Below are positions 23,260 to 32,429 of a DNA stretch of 47,341 nt, in pieces. The first letter of the stretch is position 1. Every line of letters starts with the position of its first letter. Origin of the DNA: an uncultured Pelagibacteraceae bacterium (GTDB lineage: Bacteria; Pseudomonadota; Alphaproteobacteria; Pelagibacterales; Pelagibacteraceae); assembly GCA_902539035.1 (NCBI GenBank), contig CACBHL010000007.1, positions 1 through 47,341 of the forward strand, written 5' to 3'. Under the pieces are notes generated by a model that was not told the DNA's origin, ran no database searches, and worked only from the letters and a program-made list of their open reading frames with translations. A program made the position numbers and the translations under genes.

Positions 23260-24384
23260 ATGAGAAAATTAAGTAAACTGTTACTTGCTCTTTCTTTTGT
23301 TGTATCTGTAACTTCTTCAGCCTTTGCTGTTACTGTAGCATCTTGGGGTGGAGCTTACACAGACTCACAAAAACAAGGGTATGGAGATCCAACAGCTAAG
23401 AAACTTGGTATTGATATCAACTGGGTTGATTATTCTGGTGGACTTTCAGAAATTAAAGCACAAAAAGAAGCTGGTGCTATAACTTGGGATATTATCGATG
23501 TATTTGCATTTGATACTATCAATGGATGTGATGAAGGATTATTTGTTGAATTTGATTTTGACAAAGACTTCCCAGCTGCTCCAGATGGAACACCTGCTAG
23601 CAAAGACTTCTTTGCTCCAATGCCAAGTAAATGTGCAGTAGGGAATATTTTATATTCTTGGAACTATGCATTTGATACAAGAGCTTTTAGTGGTGCTGAA
23701 CCTAAAACTATTAAAGACTTCTTTAATACTAGTAAGTTCCCAGGAAAAAGAGCAATTTACAAAAGTGCTCTAACAAACCTTGAAATCGCATTAGCTGCTG
23801 ACGGTGTAAAAATGGGTAAAGGTGGAGAAAGACTTTACAAATTTATGGAAGAAAAAGATGGTTACATAGACAGAGCTATGAACAAAATAAAAGCACTTTG
23901 TGAAGATCCAAATGGAGGATGTGTATTTTGGTCTGCTGGCGCTCAACCACCTGAATTATTAGTTGCGGGTGAAGTTGTGATGGCAACAGGTTGGAATGGA
24001 AGATTCTTCAACGCTGAAGTAGGTGAAGGTGCTCCTATTAAACAAGTATGGGATGGTCAAGGTCTTGACTATGAATACTTTGCTTTAGTAAAAGGTGGAC
24101 CAGATGAAGCAAATGCTAAAAAAGCTTTAGCAATGATGACTAACACTGAAATGTTAGCTGGAAGTGCTAAATACATTGCATATGCTCCATATAGATTATC
24201 ATCTTTAGAGATAATTAAATCTAACGAGCCTTGGTATAAGGACGGCAAAACTGAAATGATGCCTCAAATGCCAACTGCTCCTCAAAACACTAAAAGTTAC
24301 TTTTTAGTAGATCCATTCTTCTGGGCTGATTACGGAACTGAGATTGGTGAAAAGTGGGAAGCAATGAAAGCTAGTTTAAACTAG
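23260..24384 (+). CDS. spermidine/putrescine-type ABC binding protein (PotD family)
   Basis: A 374-residue periplasmic binding protein of the PotD/extracellular family 1 type. The signal peptide MRKLSKLLLALSFVVS...AFA is cleaved near residue 23. Mature protein opens VTVASWGGAYTDSQKQGYG, a pattern common in alphaproteobacterial polyamine/opine-like binding proteins. It contains a probable disulfide region (LCEDPNGGCVF). Strong promoter, Shine-Dalgarno and a downstream terminator suggest high expression. Ligand unknown; ectoine, a polyamine or an acylated diamine fit the neighbours. Confidence 0.85.
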   Translation: MRKLSKLLLALSFVVSVTSSAFAVTVASWGGAYTDSQKQGYGDPTAKKLGIDINWVDYSGGLSEIKAQKEAGAITWDIIDVFAFDTINGCDEGLFVEFDFDKDFPAAPDGTPASKDFFAPMPSKCAVGNILYSWNYAFDTRAFSGAEPKTIKDFFNTSKFPGKRAIYKSALTNLEIALAADGVKMGKGGERLYKFMEEKDGYIDRAMNKIKALCEDPNGGCVFWSAGAQPPELLVAGEVVMATGWNGRFFNAEVGEGAPIKQVWDGQGLDYEYFALVKGGPDEANAKKALAMMTNTEMLAGSAKYIAYAPYRLSSLEIIKSNEPWYKDGKTEMMPQMPTAPQNTKSYFLVDPFFWADYGTEIGEKWEAMKASLN

Positions 24385-24414
24385 TATCAAACTCTAAAAT
24401 TATATAATATAAAT

Positions 24415-24442
24415 AAGGGCGGTTTTAACCGCCCTTTTTTTT
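24415..24442 (+). terminator. intercistronic rho-independent terminator after the binding protein
   Basis: AAGGGCGGTT (24415-24424) and AACCGCCCTT (24427-24436) form a G+C-rich 9-10-bp stem with a minimal loop, followed by eight T. The next start codon (24443) comes directly after the T-run. This is the same layout as after the first binding protein (1779-1816). Confidence 0.9.
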
Positions 24443-25705
24443 ATGAGCTCGGAAACACAAAAAATATTAACTACTGATGGCGTGCCTTTAGAGGTAAGCT
24501 TAAAAAAAGCAGAAAAAAGAAACAAAATAAAAGCTTTTTTACTAGTCGCTCCTCTATTATTGTTTTTGTTAATTACCTATATTTTTCCAATAGCAGAAAT
24601 GTTTACAAGAAGCATTGATGACCGAATGGTTACCAATATGCTTCCAAAAACATTTAAATCTATGGAAAAATGGGATGGTAAAGAATTACCTTCTGAGGAA
24701 ATATTCAAAAGTTTTTATGAGGATTATAAAGTTTTAGTTGAAAAAAAAGAACATGGAAAGTTAGGTCAAAGACTAAATAAAGAAAAAAATGGTTTCAATT
24801 CAATATTAAAACGGTTGTTTAGAAAAATTTCAAGAAACAAAATTGATGAAAGCGCAAGCATTAAGGAACAGATAATAGGAATTCACAGACATTATTCAAA
24901 TGTTGATTATTGGAGAGCTATAAAAAGAACTGCACCCCCATATACTATGAATAAATATCTAAAAGGTATGGATATGTTCCTAAATGAAGATGGAAATATT
25001 ACTCAAGTTGAGGAAGACAGAAGAATACACAGAATTTTATGGCTTCGTACTTTAGAAATAGCTTTATTTGTAACAATATTTTGTTTTTTAATGGGGTATC
25101 CAATTGCACATTTGTTGGCAACTCTACCAATGAAATACAGTAACCTTTTAATGATATGTGTTCTTTTACCATTTTGGACGTCTTTATTAGTGAGGACTGC
25201 CAGTTGGATGATTTTATTGCAGCAGCAAGGACTAGTTAACGATTTCTTTGTATTAATTGGACTTGTGTCGGATGATAACAGACCAGAGATGATGTACAAC
25301 AAAGTAGGCACATATGTTGCAATGACTCAAATTTTGTTACCATTTATGGTTTTACCTCTTTACAGTGTAATGAAAACAATATCACCTAGTTTAGTTAGAG
25401 CAGGTAAATCTTTGGGTGGCACTCCATTTACTGCATTTTGGAAAATATATTTCCCTTTAACAATTCCAGGTATTGGTGCTGGTTGTTTGCTAGTTTTTAT
25501 ATTAGCAATTGGATACTATATCACACCTGCACTTGTTGGTGGAGCTTCAGGAACTTTAATAAGTAATCAAATAGCCTATCACATGAAAACAACATTAGAT
25601 TGGAGTTTTGCATCTGCTATGGGTCTAATGTTATTAACTGGAGTGATGGTGGTTTACTGGATTTATAACAAATTAGTTGGAGTGGATAATATTAAATTAG
25701 GATAA
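24443..25705 (+). CDS. spermidine/putrescine-type ABC permease (PotB family) with long insertion
   Basis: A 420-residue inner-membrane permease of the PotB class, about 130 residues longer than PotB itself. After the first helix (about residues 32-50) there is a hydrophilic, Lys/Glu-rich region up to about residue 195, predicted to be periplasmic. Then come the usual helices, with the ATPase-docking EAA-like loop around AGKSLGGTPFTAFWKIYFPL. The start codon follows the terminator T-run with no Shine-Dalgarno. It pairs with the permease 2 nt downstream. Confidence 0.83.
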   Translation: MSSETQKILTTDGVPLEVSLKKAEKRNKIKAFLLVAPLLLFLLITYIFPIAEMFTRSIDDRMVTNMLPKTFKSMEKWDGKELPSEEIFKSFYEDYKVLVEKKEHGKLGQRLNKEKNGFNSILKRLFRKISRNKIDESASIKEQIIGIHRHYSNVDYWRAIKRTAPPYTMNKYLKGMDMFLNEDGNITQVEEDRRIHRILWLRTLEIALFVTIFCFLMGYPIAHLLATLPMKYSNLLMICVLLPFWTSLLVRTASWMILLQQQGLVNDFFVLIGLVSDDNRPEMMYNKVGTYVAMTQILLPFMVLPLYSVMKTISPSLVRAGKSLGGTPFTAFWKIYFPLTIPGIGAGCLLVFILAIGYYITPALVGGASGTLISNQIAYHMKTTLDWSFASAMGLMLLTGVMVVYWIYNKLVGVDNIKLG

Positions 25706-25707
25706 TT

Positions 25708-26562
25708 ATGGCATTACCAAAATATACTGAGACTAGATATAGAATTTGGCATTATTTTTATATTAGTCTTTGTACTTTTGTTTTCTTCTTCTTAATTGCT
25801 CCATTATTTGTAATTTTCCCACTTTCATTTAACGCAGAAGAATTTTTAGTATTTTCTGAAGGTATGAAGAAACTTGATCCAGATGCATTTTCATTAAGAT
25901 GGTATGAAGAAATGATTTATGGAACTAAAAATCCTTGGGGCCTTGCAGCAAAGAATAGTTTCATTATTGCAATTTTTGCAACAATAGGTTCAATTATTCT
26001 AGGTACACTAGCAGCACTAGGTTTGAGTAGCAGACACATGCCATATAAGGGAATTATTATGGCGACCTTAATTTCACCCATGATAGTTCCATTAATTATT
26101 TCAGGTGTAGCAATCTTCTTTTTTATGGCAAAAGCTGGTTTAGCAGCAACTCATACAGGAATTATTTTTGCTCACATAGTGCTTGGCACACCATTCGTCG
26201 TTATTACAGTTACCGCCACTCTTTCAGGTTTTGATCATAGTGTTACTAGAGCAGCTTCGAGTTTAGGAAGCCACCCAGTAAATACATTTATGAAAATTAC
26301 TTTACCACTAATTTTACCAGGTGTTATATCTGGTGGACTTTTTGCTTTCGTTACATCATTTGATGAGGTGGTTGTTGTATTATTTTTAGCAGGATTAGAT
26401 AACACAACAATTCCAGTTCAAATGTGGACTGGACTAAGGGAACAATTAAGTCCAACAATTTTAGCAGTTGCGACCTGCCTGATTATTTTATCAACATTAA
26501 TTTTGGTAACAGCCGAGCTATTAAGAAGAAGGTCTGAAAGATTAAGAGGAATTAATAGATAA
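25708..26562 (+). CDS. spermidine/putrescine-type ABC permease (PotC family)
   Basis: A 284-residue permease of the PotC class with six predicted helices, normal length. The docking loop reads TRAASSLGSHPVNTFMKITLPLILPG, and the segment SFDEVVVVLFLAG is characteristic. Two bases separate it from the PotB-like gene, so the two are co-translated. It ends 2 nt before the end of the convergent thiolase gene, with no clear terminator between them. Confidence 0.86.
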   Translation: MALPKYTETRYRIWHYFYISLCTFVFFFLIAPLFVIFPLSFNAEEFLVFSEGMKKLDPDAFSLRWYEEMIYGTKNPWGLAAKNSFIIAIFATIGSIILGTLAALGLSSRHMPYKGIIMATLISPMIVPLIISGVAIFFFMAKAGLAATHTGIIFAHIVLGTPFVVITVTATLSGFDHSVTRAASSLGSHPVNTFMKITLPLILPGVISGGLFAFVTSFDEVVVVLFLAGLDNTTIPVQMWTGLREQLSPTILAVATCLIILSTLILVTAELLRRRSERLRGINR

Positions 26563-26564
26563 AA

Positions 26565-27692
26565 TTAAATAGCCTCTATTACTGTAGCAATTCCCATACC
26601 CAATCCAATACACTGAGTTGCGAGAGCATATTTTTTATTTTCTCTTTTAAGCAATTCGGCAGCTTTTCCAGTTATTCTTGCACCTGTTGCTCCTAGTGGA
26701 TGCCCAAGAGCAATAGCACCCCCATCTAAATTAACTTTTTTTTGATCAATTTCTAAATCTCTAATACATGCAATAGATTGAGATGCGAAAGCTTCATTTA
26801 ATTCAACTATATCAATATCTTTAATTTTAAGATTAGATCTTTTTAAAGCTTTTTTTGATGCATATATTGGACCTAATCCCATAAAATTTGGGTCACAACC
26901 TTCTATAGCAGTAGATTTAATTCTTCCAAAAATCTCTAATTTATTTTCTTTAGCAAAATTTTCTTCACAAACCAATGTGACTGCTGCACCATCTGTTAAT
27001 GCTGAGGCAGTTGCTGCAGTAACAGTTCCATTTAAATTAAAAGCAGGTTTTAACTTATTTAATTTATCTATACTGCTATTTGGTCTAATGTTTTCATCAA
27101 TATCACAATTATTTAAACTAATAATCTCGTCTTTAAAGTGTCCATGATTTTTTGCATAATTTGCTTTTTCATGACTTTCTAATGCAAATTCTTGTTGTTT
27201 CATTCTTGAAATTTTATATTTCTTTGCAACATTTTCTGCAGTGGTACCCATCGATAAATATAAATGGGGGTTTTGTTCAGTGTTTTTACTATATGGATAG
27301 GGTAAGGGATCAAATCCGACCTTTACTCTTGTCATACTTTCAACTCCACCACATATAAAAACTTGTCCTGACCCCATTGCAATTTTACCCGCTGCAATAT
27401 GAATTGCCTCCATTGAGGAACCACACCACCTATCTACAGTCATGCCTGGTATTTTAATGTCTAAATCAGATAAAAATGTAACCAATCTTCCAATATTAAA
27501 ACACTGCTCCCCAACTTGAAAAGCACAACCTATAATCACATCTTCAATTTGGTCTGGATTAATTTTTGTTTTTATTATTAAATTTTTAATTACATCAGCC
27601 AGCAAGTTTACTGGCTTGACATCAATTAAACCTCCTTTATCTGCTATAGTAAAAGGTGATCTTTTGTAGCCAGCAATTACGGTATTGTACAT
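26565..27692 (-). CDS. acetyl-CoA acyltransferase (thiolase)
   Basis: A 375-residue thiolase catalysing the last step of beta-oxidation (3-ketoacyl-CoA plus CoA to acetyl-CoA and shortened acyl-CoA). Cys90 in VDRWCGSSMEA is the acylated nucleophile, His lies in GGAIALGHPLGATGAR and the second Cys in QCIGLGMG. NEAFASQ is also conserved. It is slightly short for the family but complete. It is divergent from the FadN-like gene across 108 nt, so both are probably regulated from the same region. Confidence 0.88.
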   Translation of the reverse strand: MYNTVIAGYKRSPFTIADKGGLIDVKPVNLLADVIKNLIIKTKINPDQIEDVIIGCAFQVGEQCFNIGRLVTFLSDLDIKIPGMTVDRWCGSSMEAIHIAAGKIAMGSGQVFICGGVESMTRVKVGFDPLPYPYSKNTEQNPHLYLSMGTTAENVAKKYKISRMKQQEFALESHEKANYAKNHGHFKDEIISLNNCDIDENIRPNSSIDKLNKLKPAFNLNGTVTAATASALTDGAAVTLVCEENFAKENKLEIFGRIKSTAIEGCDPNFMGLGPIYASKKALKRSNLKIKDIDIVELNEAFASQSIACIRDLEIDQKKVNLDGGAIALGHPLGATGARITGKAAELLKRENKKYALATQCIGLGMGIATVIEAI

Positions 27693-27800
27693 TTTTATCT
27701 TTAAATTTTTTATTAAATATATATTTTGAACAAATCAATTAAGCAGGAATTTTGTCCTATTTCAAGTTTTTGATTAATTTAATAAATTTTTAAAGTTTTA

Positions 27801-30023
27801 ATGGATATTAAAAAAGTTGTAATTATTGGATCAGGGACCATGGGAAGTGGTATCGCTGCACACTTATGTAATGCAAATGTGCCTGTAACATTACTAGACC
27901 TGACTACTGATATAAGCACAAACGCAAGAGATAGAATTCATAAGTCAAGACCACCATTATTAATTGATAGAACAAAAATTAATAATATCAAAGTAGGAAA
28001 TATTTCTGATGACTTTGATATAGTTAAGGAAGCTGATTGGGTAGTTGAAGCAGTTGTTGAGCGAATAGATATTAAACATCAAATATATGACAAAATATTT
28101 AAATCCAGAAAAAATGGAGCTATTGTTTCCTCAAATACATCTTCAATACCAATTAAAATACTTTCAGAAAATTTAACTAATGAGCAAAAAAAAGACTTTT
28201 GTATTACACATTTTTTTAATCCTGTTCGATATATGGGCTTATTAGAAATTGTTAAAAATGAAAATAATGACTTAAATAAAATCAATGCACTTCAAAAATT
28301 TTGTGAAATTGAACTTGGGAAAGGTGCAATAGTTTGTAATGATACTCCTGGTTTTTTAGGAAACAGAGTAGGTGTTTATGCTATGCAAGTAGCTATGACA
28401 GAGGCTTTTAAAATGAATTTAGCAGTCGAAGAAGCTGATGCAATTTTTGGAAGACCTATGGGGATTCCTAAAACTGGAGTATTTGGTTTATATGATTTAA
28501 TTGGCATTGATTTAATGGCCGATGTATTAAAAAGTTTTATTAAAGAATTACCTAAAACTGATAAGTTTCATGGAGTTGCACAAGAAATTCCTTTAATTAA
28601 AAAATTAATTGATACTGGTTATACTGGTCGAAAAGGAAAAGGTGGATTTTATAGAATAAATAAAGAAGGGGGTAAAAAAGTTTTAGAAGCTCTTAATTTA
28701 GAGACAGGCGATTACTCACCAAGTAAAAAAATTGATATTAAGTCTGATAAAGTTGATCTCAAAAATTTAATAAATAAAAATAACAAATATGGAGAATATG
28801 CTTGGTCAGTGATTTCAAAAATAATTAAGTATTCATCTTCATTGGTTCCAGAAATCACAGATGAATTTAATGATATTGATGAAGCAATGAGACTTGGGTT
28901 CAATTGGTCAAAAGGCCCTTTTGAAATGCTTGAAGAAATTGGTGTAGAAAAGTTTTTTAATAAAATTGATGATTATCACGGAAATAAATTTTTAGAAAAA
29001 CTTGCAAAATCAAAAAATGAAAATTTTTATGGAGAGAGACAAAAATATACAAAAATTGAAACTTTAGGGAAAGTTAAAAGAAAAGCTCAAAGTATTGAGG
29101 GAAATAGCTCTGCTCAAATTTATAAATTTTCTGATTTTAATATTGTTGAGTTTACTACCAAAGCAAATGCTTTGGATTATGATTCCATGGATGCTTTGAA
29201 AAAAGCAACAGATAAACCTTTAATTATAATAAATGAAAGTATGCAATTTTCTGCTGGTGTAAATTTAAGTTATACAATGGATTTTGCAAATAAAGGAGAT
29301 TTCAAATCTATAGAAAAATTCATTAAATATTTTCAAGAAACCTGTAAGGAACTTAAGTACTCAAAGTATCCAGTAATATCTGCACCTTCAGGTTTGACTT
29401 TGGGAGGAGGTTTTGAAGTTCTTGTTCAAAGTAATTTTGTTGCATCACATACAAATATTGTGATTGGCTTAGTTGAGACAATAGTGGGATTGATACCAGC
29501 TGGGGGTGGATGTAAAGAAATGTTAGCGAGATGGCAGGATACCGAAGAAAGTAAAAAAGATCCTCATTTTGCTCCATTAAAAGTTTTCGATATCATTGGC
29601 TATGGAAAGACTGCAACTTCACCTGTAGAGGCAGAACCTTTAAAATACCTAAAGCCAGATGATAAAAAAATAATGAATAGAAATAGTTTACTTGAAGCAT
29701 CAAAACAAATCTTGGATGAAAACCAAAACTTTAAATCACCAAGTGAGTCAGTGTTTAATTTACCAGGCAAAAGTGTAAGAGGTAAAATGTATGAAATTTT
29801 AGATAAACTTTATAATGACAAAATTATACTTGATCATGGCATGGAAATTGCAAGAGAATTAGCATACGTATTAAGTGGAGGAGACACTACAATTGAAAGA
29901 CAACTTTCTGAAGATGATTTATATAAACTAGAGCTAAATGCTTTTATGAAGCTTATTGAAACTTCAAAAACTCAGGAAAGAATAAGGTATACCCTTGCAA
30001 CTGGCAAACCTTTAATTAATTAA
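27801..30023 (+). CDS. 3-hydroxyacyl-CoA dehydrogenase / enoyl-CoA hydratase fusion (FadN-like)
   Basis: A 740-residue two-function beta-oxidation enzyme with the dehydrogenase first and the hydratase last, the FadN-type order rather than the FadB order. The NAD motif is GSGTMGSG (residues 10-17), the catalytic His137 is in THFFNPVR, and a second dehydrogenase helical domain covers about 185-410. The hydratase part (from about 440) has SAGVNL and LGGGFE for the oxyanion hole and VETIVGLIPAGGG with active-site Glu. Works with the divergent thiolase. No acyl-CoA dehydrogenase is seen in the window. Confidence 0.86.
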   Translation: MDIKKVVIIGSGTMGSGIAAHLCNANVPVTLLDLTTDISTNARDRIHKSRPPLLIDRTKINNIKVGNISDDFDIVKEADWVVEAVVERIDIKHQIYDKIFKSRKNGAIVSSNTSSIPIKILSENLTNEQKKDFCITHFFNPVRYMGLLEIVKNENNDLNKINALQKFCEIELGKGAIVCNDTPGFLGNRVGVYAMQVAMTEAFKMNLAVEEADAIFGRPMGIPKTGVFGLYDLIGIDLMADVLKSFIKELPKTDKFHGVAQEIPLIKKLIDTGYTGRKGKGGFYRINKEGGKKVLEALNLETGDYSPSKKIDIKSDKVDLKNLINKNNKYGEYAWSVISKIIKYSSSLVPEITDEFNDIDEAMRLGFNWSKGPFEMLEEIGVEKFFNKIDDYHGNKFLEKLAKSKNENFYGERQKYTKIETLGKVKRKAQSIEGNSSAQIYKFSDFNIVEFTTKANALDYDSMDALKKATDKPLIIINESMQFSAGVNLSYTMDFANKGDFKSIEKFIKYFQETCKELKYSKYPVISAPSGLTLGGGFEVLVQSNFVASHTNIVIGLVETIVGLIPAGGGCKEMLARWQDTEESKKDPHFAPLKVFDIIGYGKTATSPVEAEPLKYLKPDDKKIMNRNSLLEASKQILDENQNFKSPSESVFNLPGKSVRGKMYEILDKLYNDKIILDHGMEIARELAYVLSGGDTTIERQLSEDDLYKLELNAFMKLIETSKTQERIRYTLATGKPLIN

Positions 30024-30664
30024 TTTTTTAATAACTGAAATTTTTTTATATAATCTGGTCTCAATACATAATCAGTTTTATCTCCAACTTTAATTTTTTT
30101 TAAAATATCCAAACCAGAGATTACTTTTCCAAGTGGTGTATATTCTCCTTGATATAATGGAATATCTTTTAAAATAATAAAAAATTCACTATCCTCTGTA
30201 TCAAATTCTCCCCTAGCCATTGCAACAGTTCCTGCTTGAAACTCATAATCATTACTTAATTCTGATTTCAGTTTACCAAGTTTAGAAACACCACTTCCAA
30301 CTTTAAAATAATTTATATTTTCATGATAGCCAAATTCAAGATCACCGGCTTGAACTAAAGTATTTTCGATAACCCGGTAAAAAGATGAATTATTATAAAG
30401 ACCTGAAGTAATAAAATATTTAAATCTTTTTACAGATTTTGGTGAGACTTCGGGATAAAGTTCAATCGCAACTTGTCCACACTCAACCTCCATAATAGCT
30501 AAATTTTTTTGATCTTTAATTTTAATGTTATCTAAATCAAGTGGCTTAACAAATAAACATTTATTTTTGATCGTATAAAAAGAAATAAAAGTAATTACTG
30601 CCAATAAAATAAGAAATATAAATAATATTTTTTCTGATAAAGATGATTCTATTTTTTTTATCAT
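30020..30664 (-). CDS. membrane-anchored cyclophilin-type peptidyl-prolyl isomerase
   Basis: A 214-residue protein with an N-terminal membrane anchor (about residues 13-31) and a cyclophilin domain from about residue 55, placed in the periplasm. Core motifs are SSFYRVIENTLVQAGD, with the catalytic Arg, and AGTVAMARGEFDTEDSEFFI. The Gln of the usual SQFFI is Glu here, as in various bacterial cyclophilins. It assists folding of envelope proteins. Its start is next to the stop of the HExxH gene, and its stop shares TTAA with the convergent FadN-like gene. Confidence 0.82.
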   Translation of the reverse strand: MIKKIESSLSEKILFIFLILLAVITFISFYTIKNKCLFVKPLDLDNIKIKDQKNLAIMEVECGQVAIELYPEVSPKSVKRFKYFITSGLYNNSSFYRVIENTLVQAGDLEFGYHENINYFKVGSGVSKLGKLKSELSNDYEFQAGTVAMARGEFDTEDSEFFIILKDIPLYQGEYTPLGKVISGLDILKKIKVGDKTDYVLRPDYIKKFQLLKN

Positions 30665-31395
30665 TAAAATATAAAATTATTATCAATTAATCTTAAATTT
30701 TTTTCTATATAATTTACTTTATTTTTTAAAATCAAATCATCATAAACTTTTTTTTTTACTAATTCTCTGTTGGTCATAAGGAAGGAAAAGATTTCAGCCA
30801 TATCCTCTGAGGGAATAGATTTTGAATATTCAGTTAAAAATCCATCAGTATCTTTATAAAGATTGAGATTAGTACGATCTGAACAAGTTGAACATTCTGC
30901 ATACTTAAAAGATGTTTTGTTAAATTTAGACCATAAAGTTTCATCAAATATTTGATTGTGTTTAGCATGGATCATATGAAAGAATTCATGATGTATCATT
31001 CTTTCAAAGTGTTTCTGATTGAAGTTAATATCTAAGATTAATGACCTTTTGAGAATGTTGGGCACTCCCCCTGTACTAATTGATGAAACAGTCAGATTTT
31101 CACACAAAATAATGAACTTGAGATTATTTTTAATTAAAAAATCTGCTTTATATTTGTTTAAATTTTTTTCAACTATTAAATATTTTTCATCTAATTTATT
31201 TTTTTTAGATTTGTCACAAGAAATATTATTTTTTATACCTATTTTGAAGTTATTCTTAGTGTATAAATATTTTAGTCCATTTAAACTGTTCATATTATAG
31301 ATTTCTAAATTAGGGATTTTCAAAAGATTAAAAATTTCATTCGCATTTACTGCTGAAATATTAAATATTAGTATTACAGAAATTATGTATTTCAT
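30664..31395 (-). CDS. secreted putative zinc metallopeptidase (HExxH), unknown family
   Basis: A 243-residue protein with a signal peptide (about residues 1-18) and the zincin motif HEFFH at residues 136-140, preceded by His135 and followed by His143 and His146. A second acidic cluster, PSEDMAEIFSFL near 195-206, could give the third zinc ligand, as in gluzincin-like enzymes. CSTCSD near 168-173 may form a disulfide. I do not recognise the family. Being coupled to a periplasmic cyclophilin suggests a role in envelope protein maturation or turnover. Confidence 0.65.
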   Translation of the reverse strand: MKYIISVILIFNISAVNANEIFNLLKIPNLEIYNMNSLNGLKYLYTKNNFKIGIKNNISCDKSKKNKLDEKYLIVEKNLNKYKADFLIKNNLKFIILCENLTVSSISTGGVPNILKRSLILDINFNQKHFERMIHHEFFHMIHAKHNQIFDETLWSKFNKTSFKYAECSTCSDRTNLNLYKDTDGFLTEYSKSIPSEDMAEIFSFLMTNRELVKKKVYDDLILKNKVNYIEKNLRLIDNNFIF

Positions 31396-31449
31396 TAGAT
31401 TATTATAGACGAATTAATCTGGATAATATTAACTTAGTTTTAATATAAA

Positions 31450-32409
31450 ATGAAAAAAGAAAAAAATAAAAATCCAATCCAACCCGTAAGTGGGACAAAA
31501 GTTCCAAGATATGCGGGTCCCTCAACATTTGCTAGATTACCTGAATTAAGAGATGTTGAGAGCTGTGATGTAGCAATAGTAGGTGTACCCTTTGATGCAG
31601 GAACAAGTTATAGACCAGGAGCAAGATTTGGACCACAAAGTATTCGCCAAGCTTCTAGGCACTTAAGAACAAACTATCATCCAAGCTATGATGTTGAGCC
31701 ATTCAAAATTCAACAAGTAGCTGACGCTGGTGATATAGCATGTAATCCATTTAGTATTGATGAAGCCATCAAGCAAATTGAAGTAGGTGCTACAGATTTA
31801 TTAAAAAAAGTAGGTGGTATAATTAGTTTAGGTGGAGATCATACAATTGCTGTTCCTTTATTAAGAGCAATAAATAAAAAAAATAATGGTCCAGTTTCTT
31901 TAGTACATTTTGATGCTCACTTAGATACATGGGATACATATTTTGGTGCCCCTTATACTCATGGAACTCCATTTAGAAGAGCCAGAGAGGAAGGATTGTT
32001 TTTAGATGATGCCTCAATGCATGTTGGTATTAGAGGACCTTTGTACAGTAGAGAAGATATTAAAAATGATGAAAGTTTTGGTTTTAAAATTATCCACTGT
32101 GATGAGTTTCAAACTGAGGGAACAGACAAAATAGCTGAAAGAATTAGAAAAAGAGTTGGAGACAACCCACTATATCTTTCAATTGATATTGATGTGCTAG
32201 ATCCTGCTTTTGCTCCTGGAACAGGCACACCTGAAATTGCAGGAATGACAACTAGGGAAATGGTAAATGTTTTAAGAGGTTTATCAGGTTTGAATCTTGT
32301 ATCTGCTGATGTTGTTGAAGTGTCCCCAGCTTATGATCACGCAGAAGTTACTTCTTTGGCTGCAGCAACAATAGTGTATGAATTAACTAATTTGTTTGCA
32401 AAAAACTAA
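31450..32409 (+). CDS. speB: agmatinase-family ureohydrolase
   Basis: A 319-residue manganese ureohydrolase (arginase/agmatinase superfamily) removing urea from a guanidino compound. Metal ligands are visible: His131 in GGDHTI, Asp155, His157 and Asp159 in FDAHLDT, Asp246 and Asp248 in SIDIDVLDPAF. The region HGTPFRRAREEGLF resembles agmatinase, guanidinobutyrase and guanidinopropionase, which sequence alone does not separate. The following aldehyde dehydrogenase (20-nt gap) supports a guanidino/amine catabolic pair. Symbol is provisional. Confidence 0.78.
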   Translation: MKKEKNKNPIQPVSGTKVPRYAGPSTFARLPELRDVESCDVAIVGVPFDAGTSYRPGARFGPQSIRQASRHLRTNYHPSYDVEPFKIQQVADAGDIACNPFSIDEAIKQIEVGATDLLKKVGGIISLGGDHTIAVPLLRAINKKNNGPVSLVHFDAHLDTWDTYFGAPYTHGTPFRRAREEGLFLDDASMHVGIRGPLYSREDIKNDESFGFKIIHCDEFQTEGTDKIAERIRKRVGDNPLYLSIDIDVLDPAFAPGTGTPEIAGMTTREMVNVLRGLSGLNLVSADVVEVSPAYDHAEVTSLAAATIVYELTNLFAKN

Positions 32410-32429
32410 AGAGAGGATAGTTTTCTCAA

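Noticed and set aside
25003..25311. 102-codon minus-strand frame inside the PotB-like gene
   Set aside because: Antisense shadow with no family resemblance.
26543..26576. AGAGG...CCTCT inverted repeat between the PotC-like and thiolase genes
   Set aside because: Only 5 bp with a loop of over 20 nt and no T-run; not credible as a terminator.
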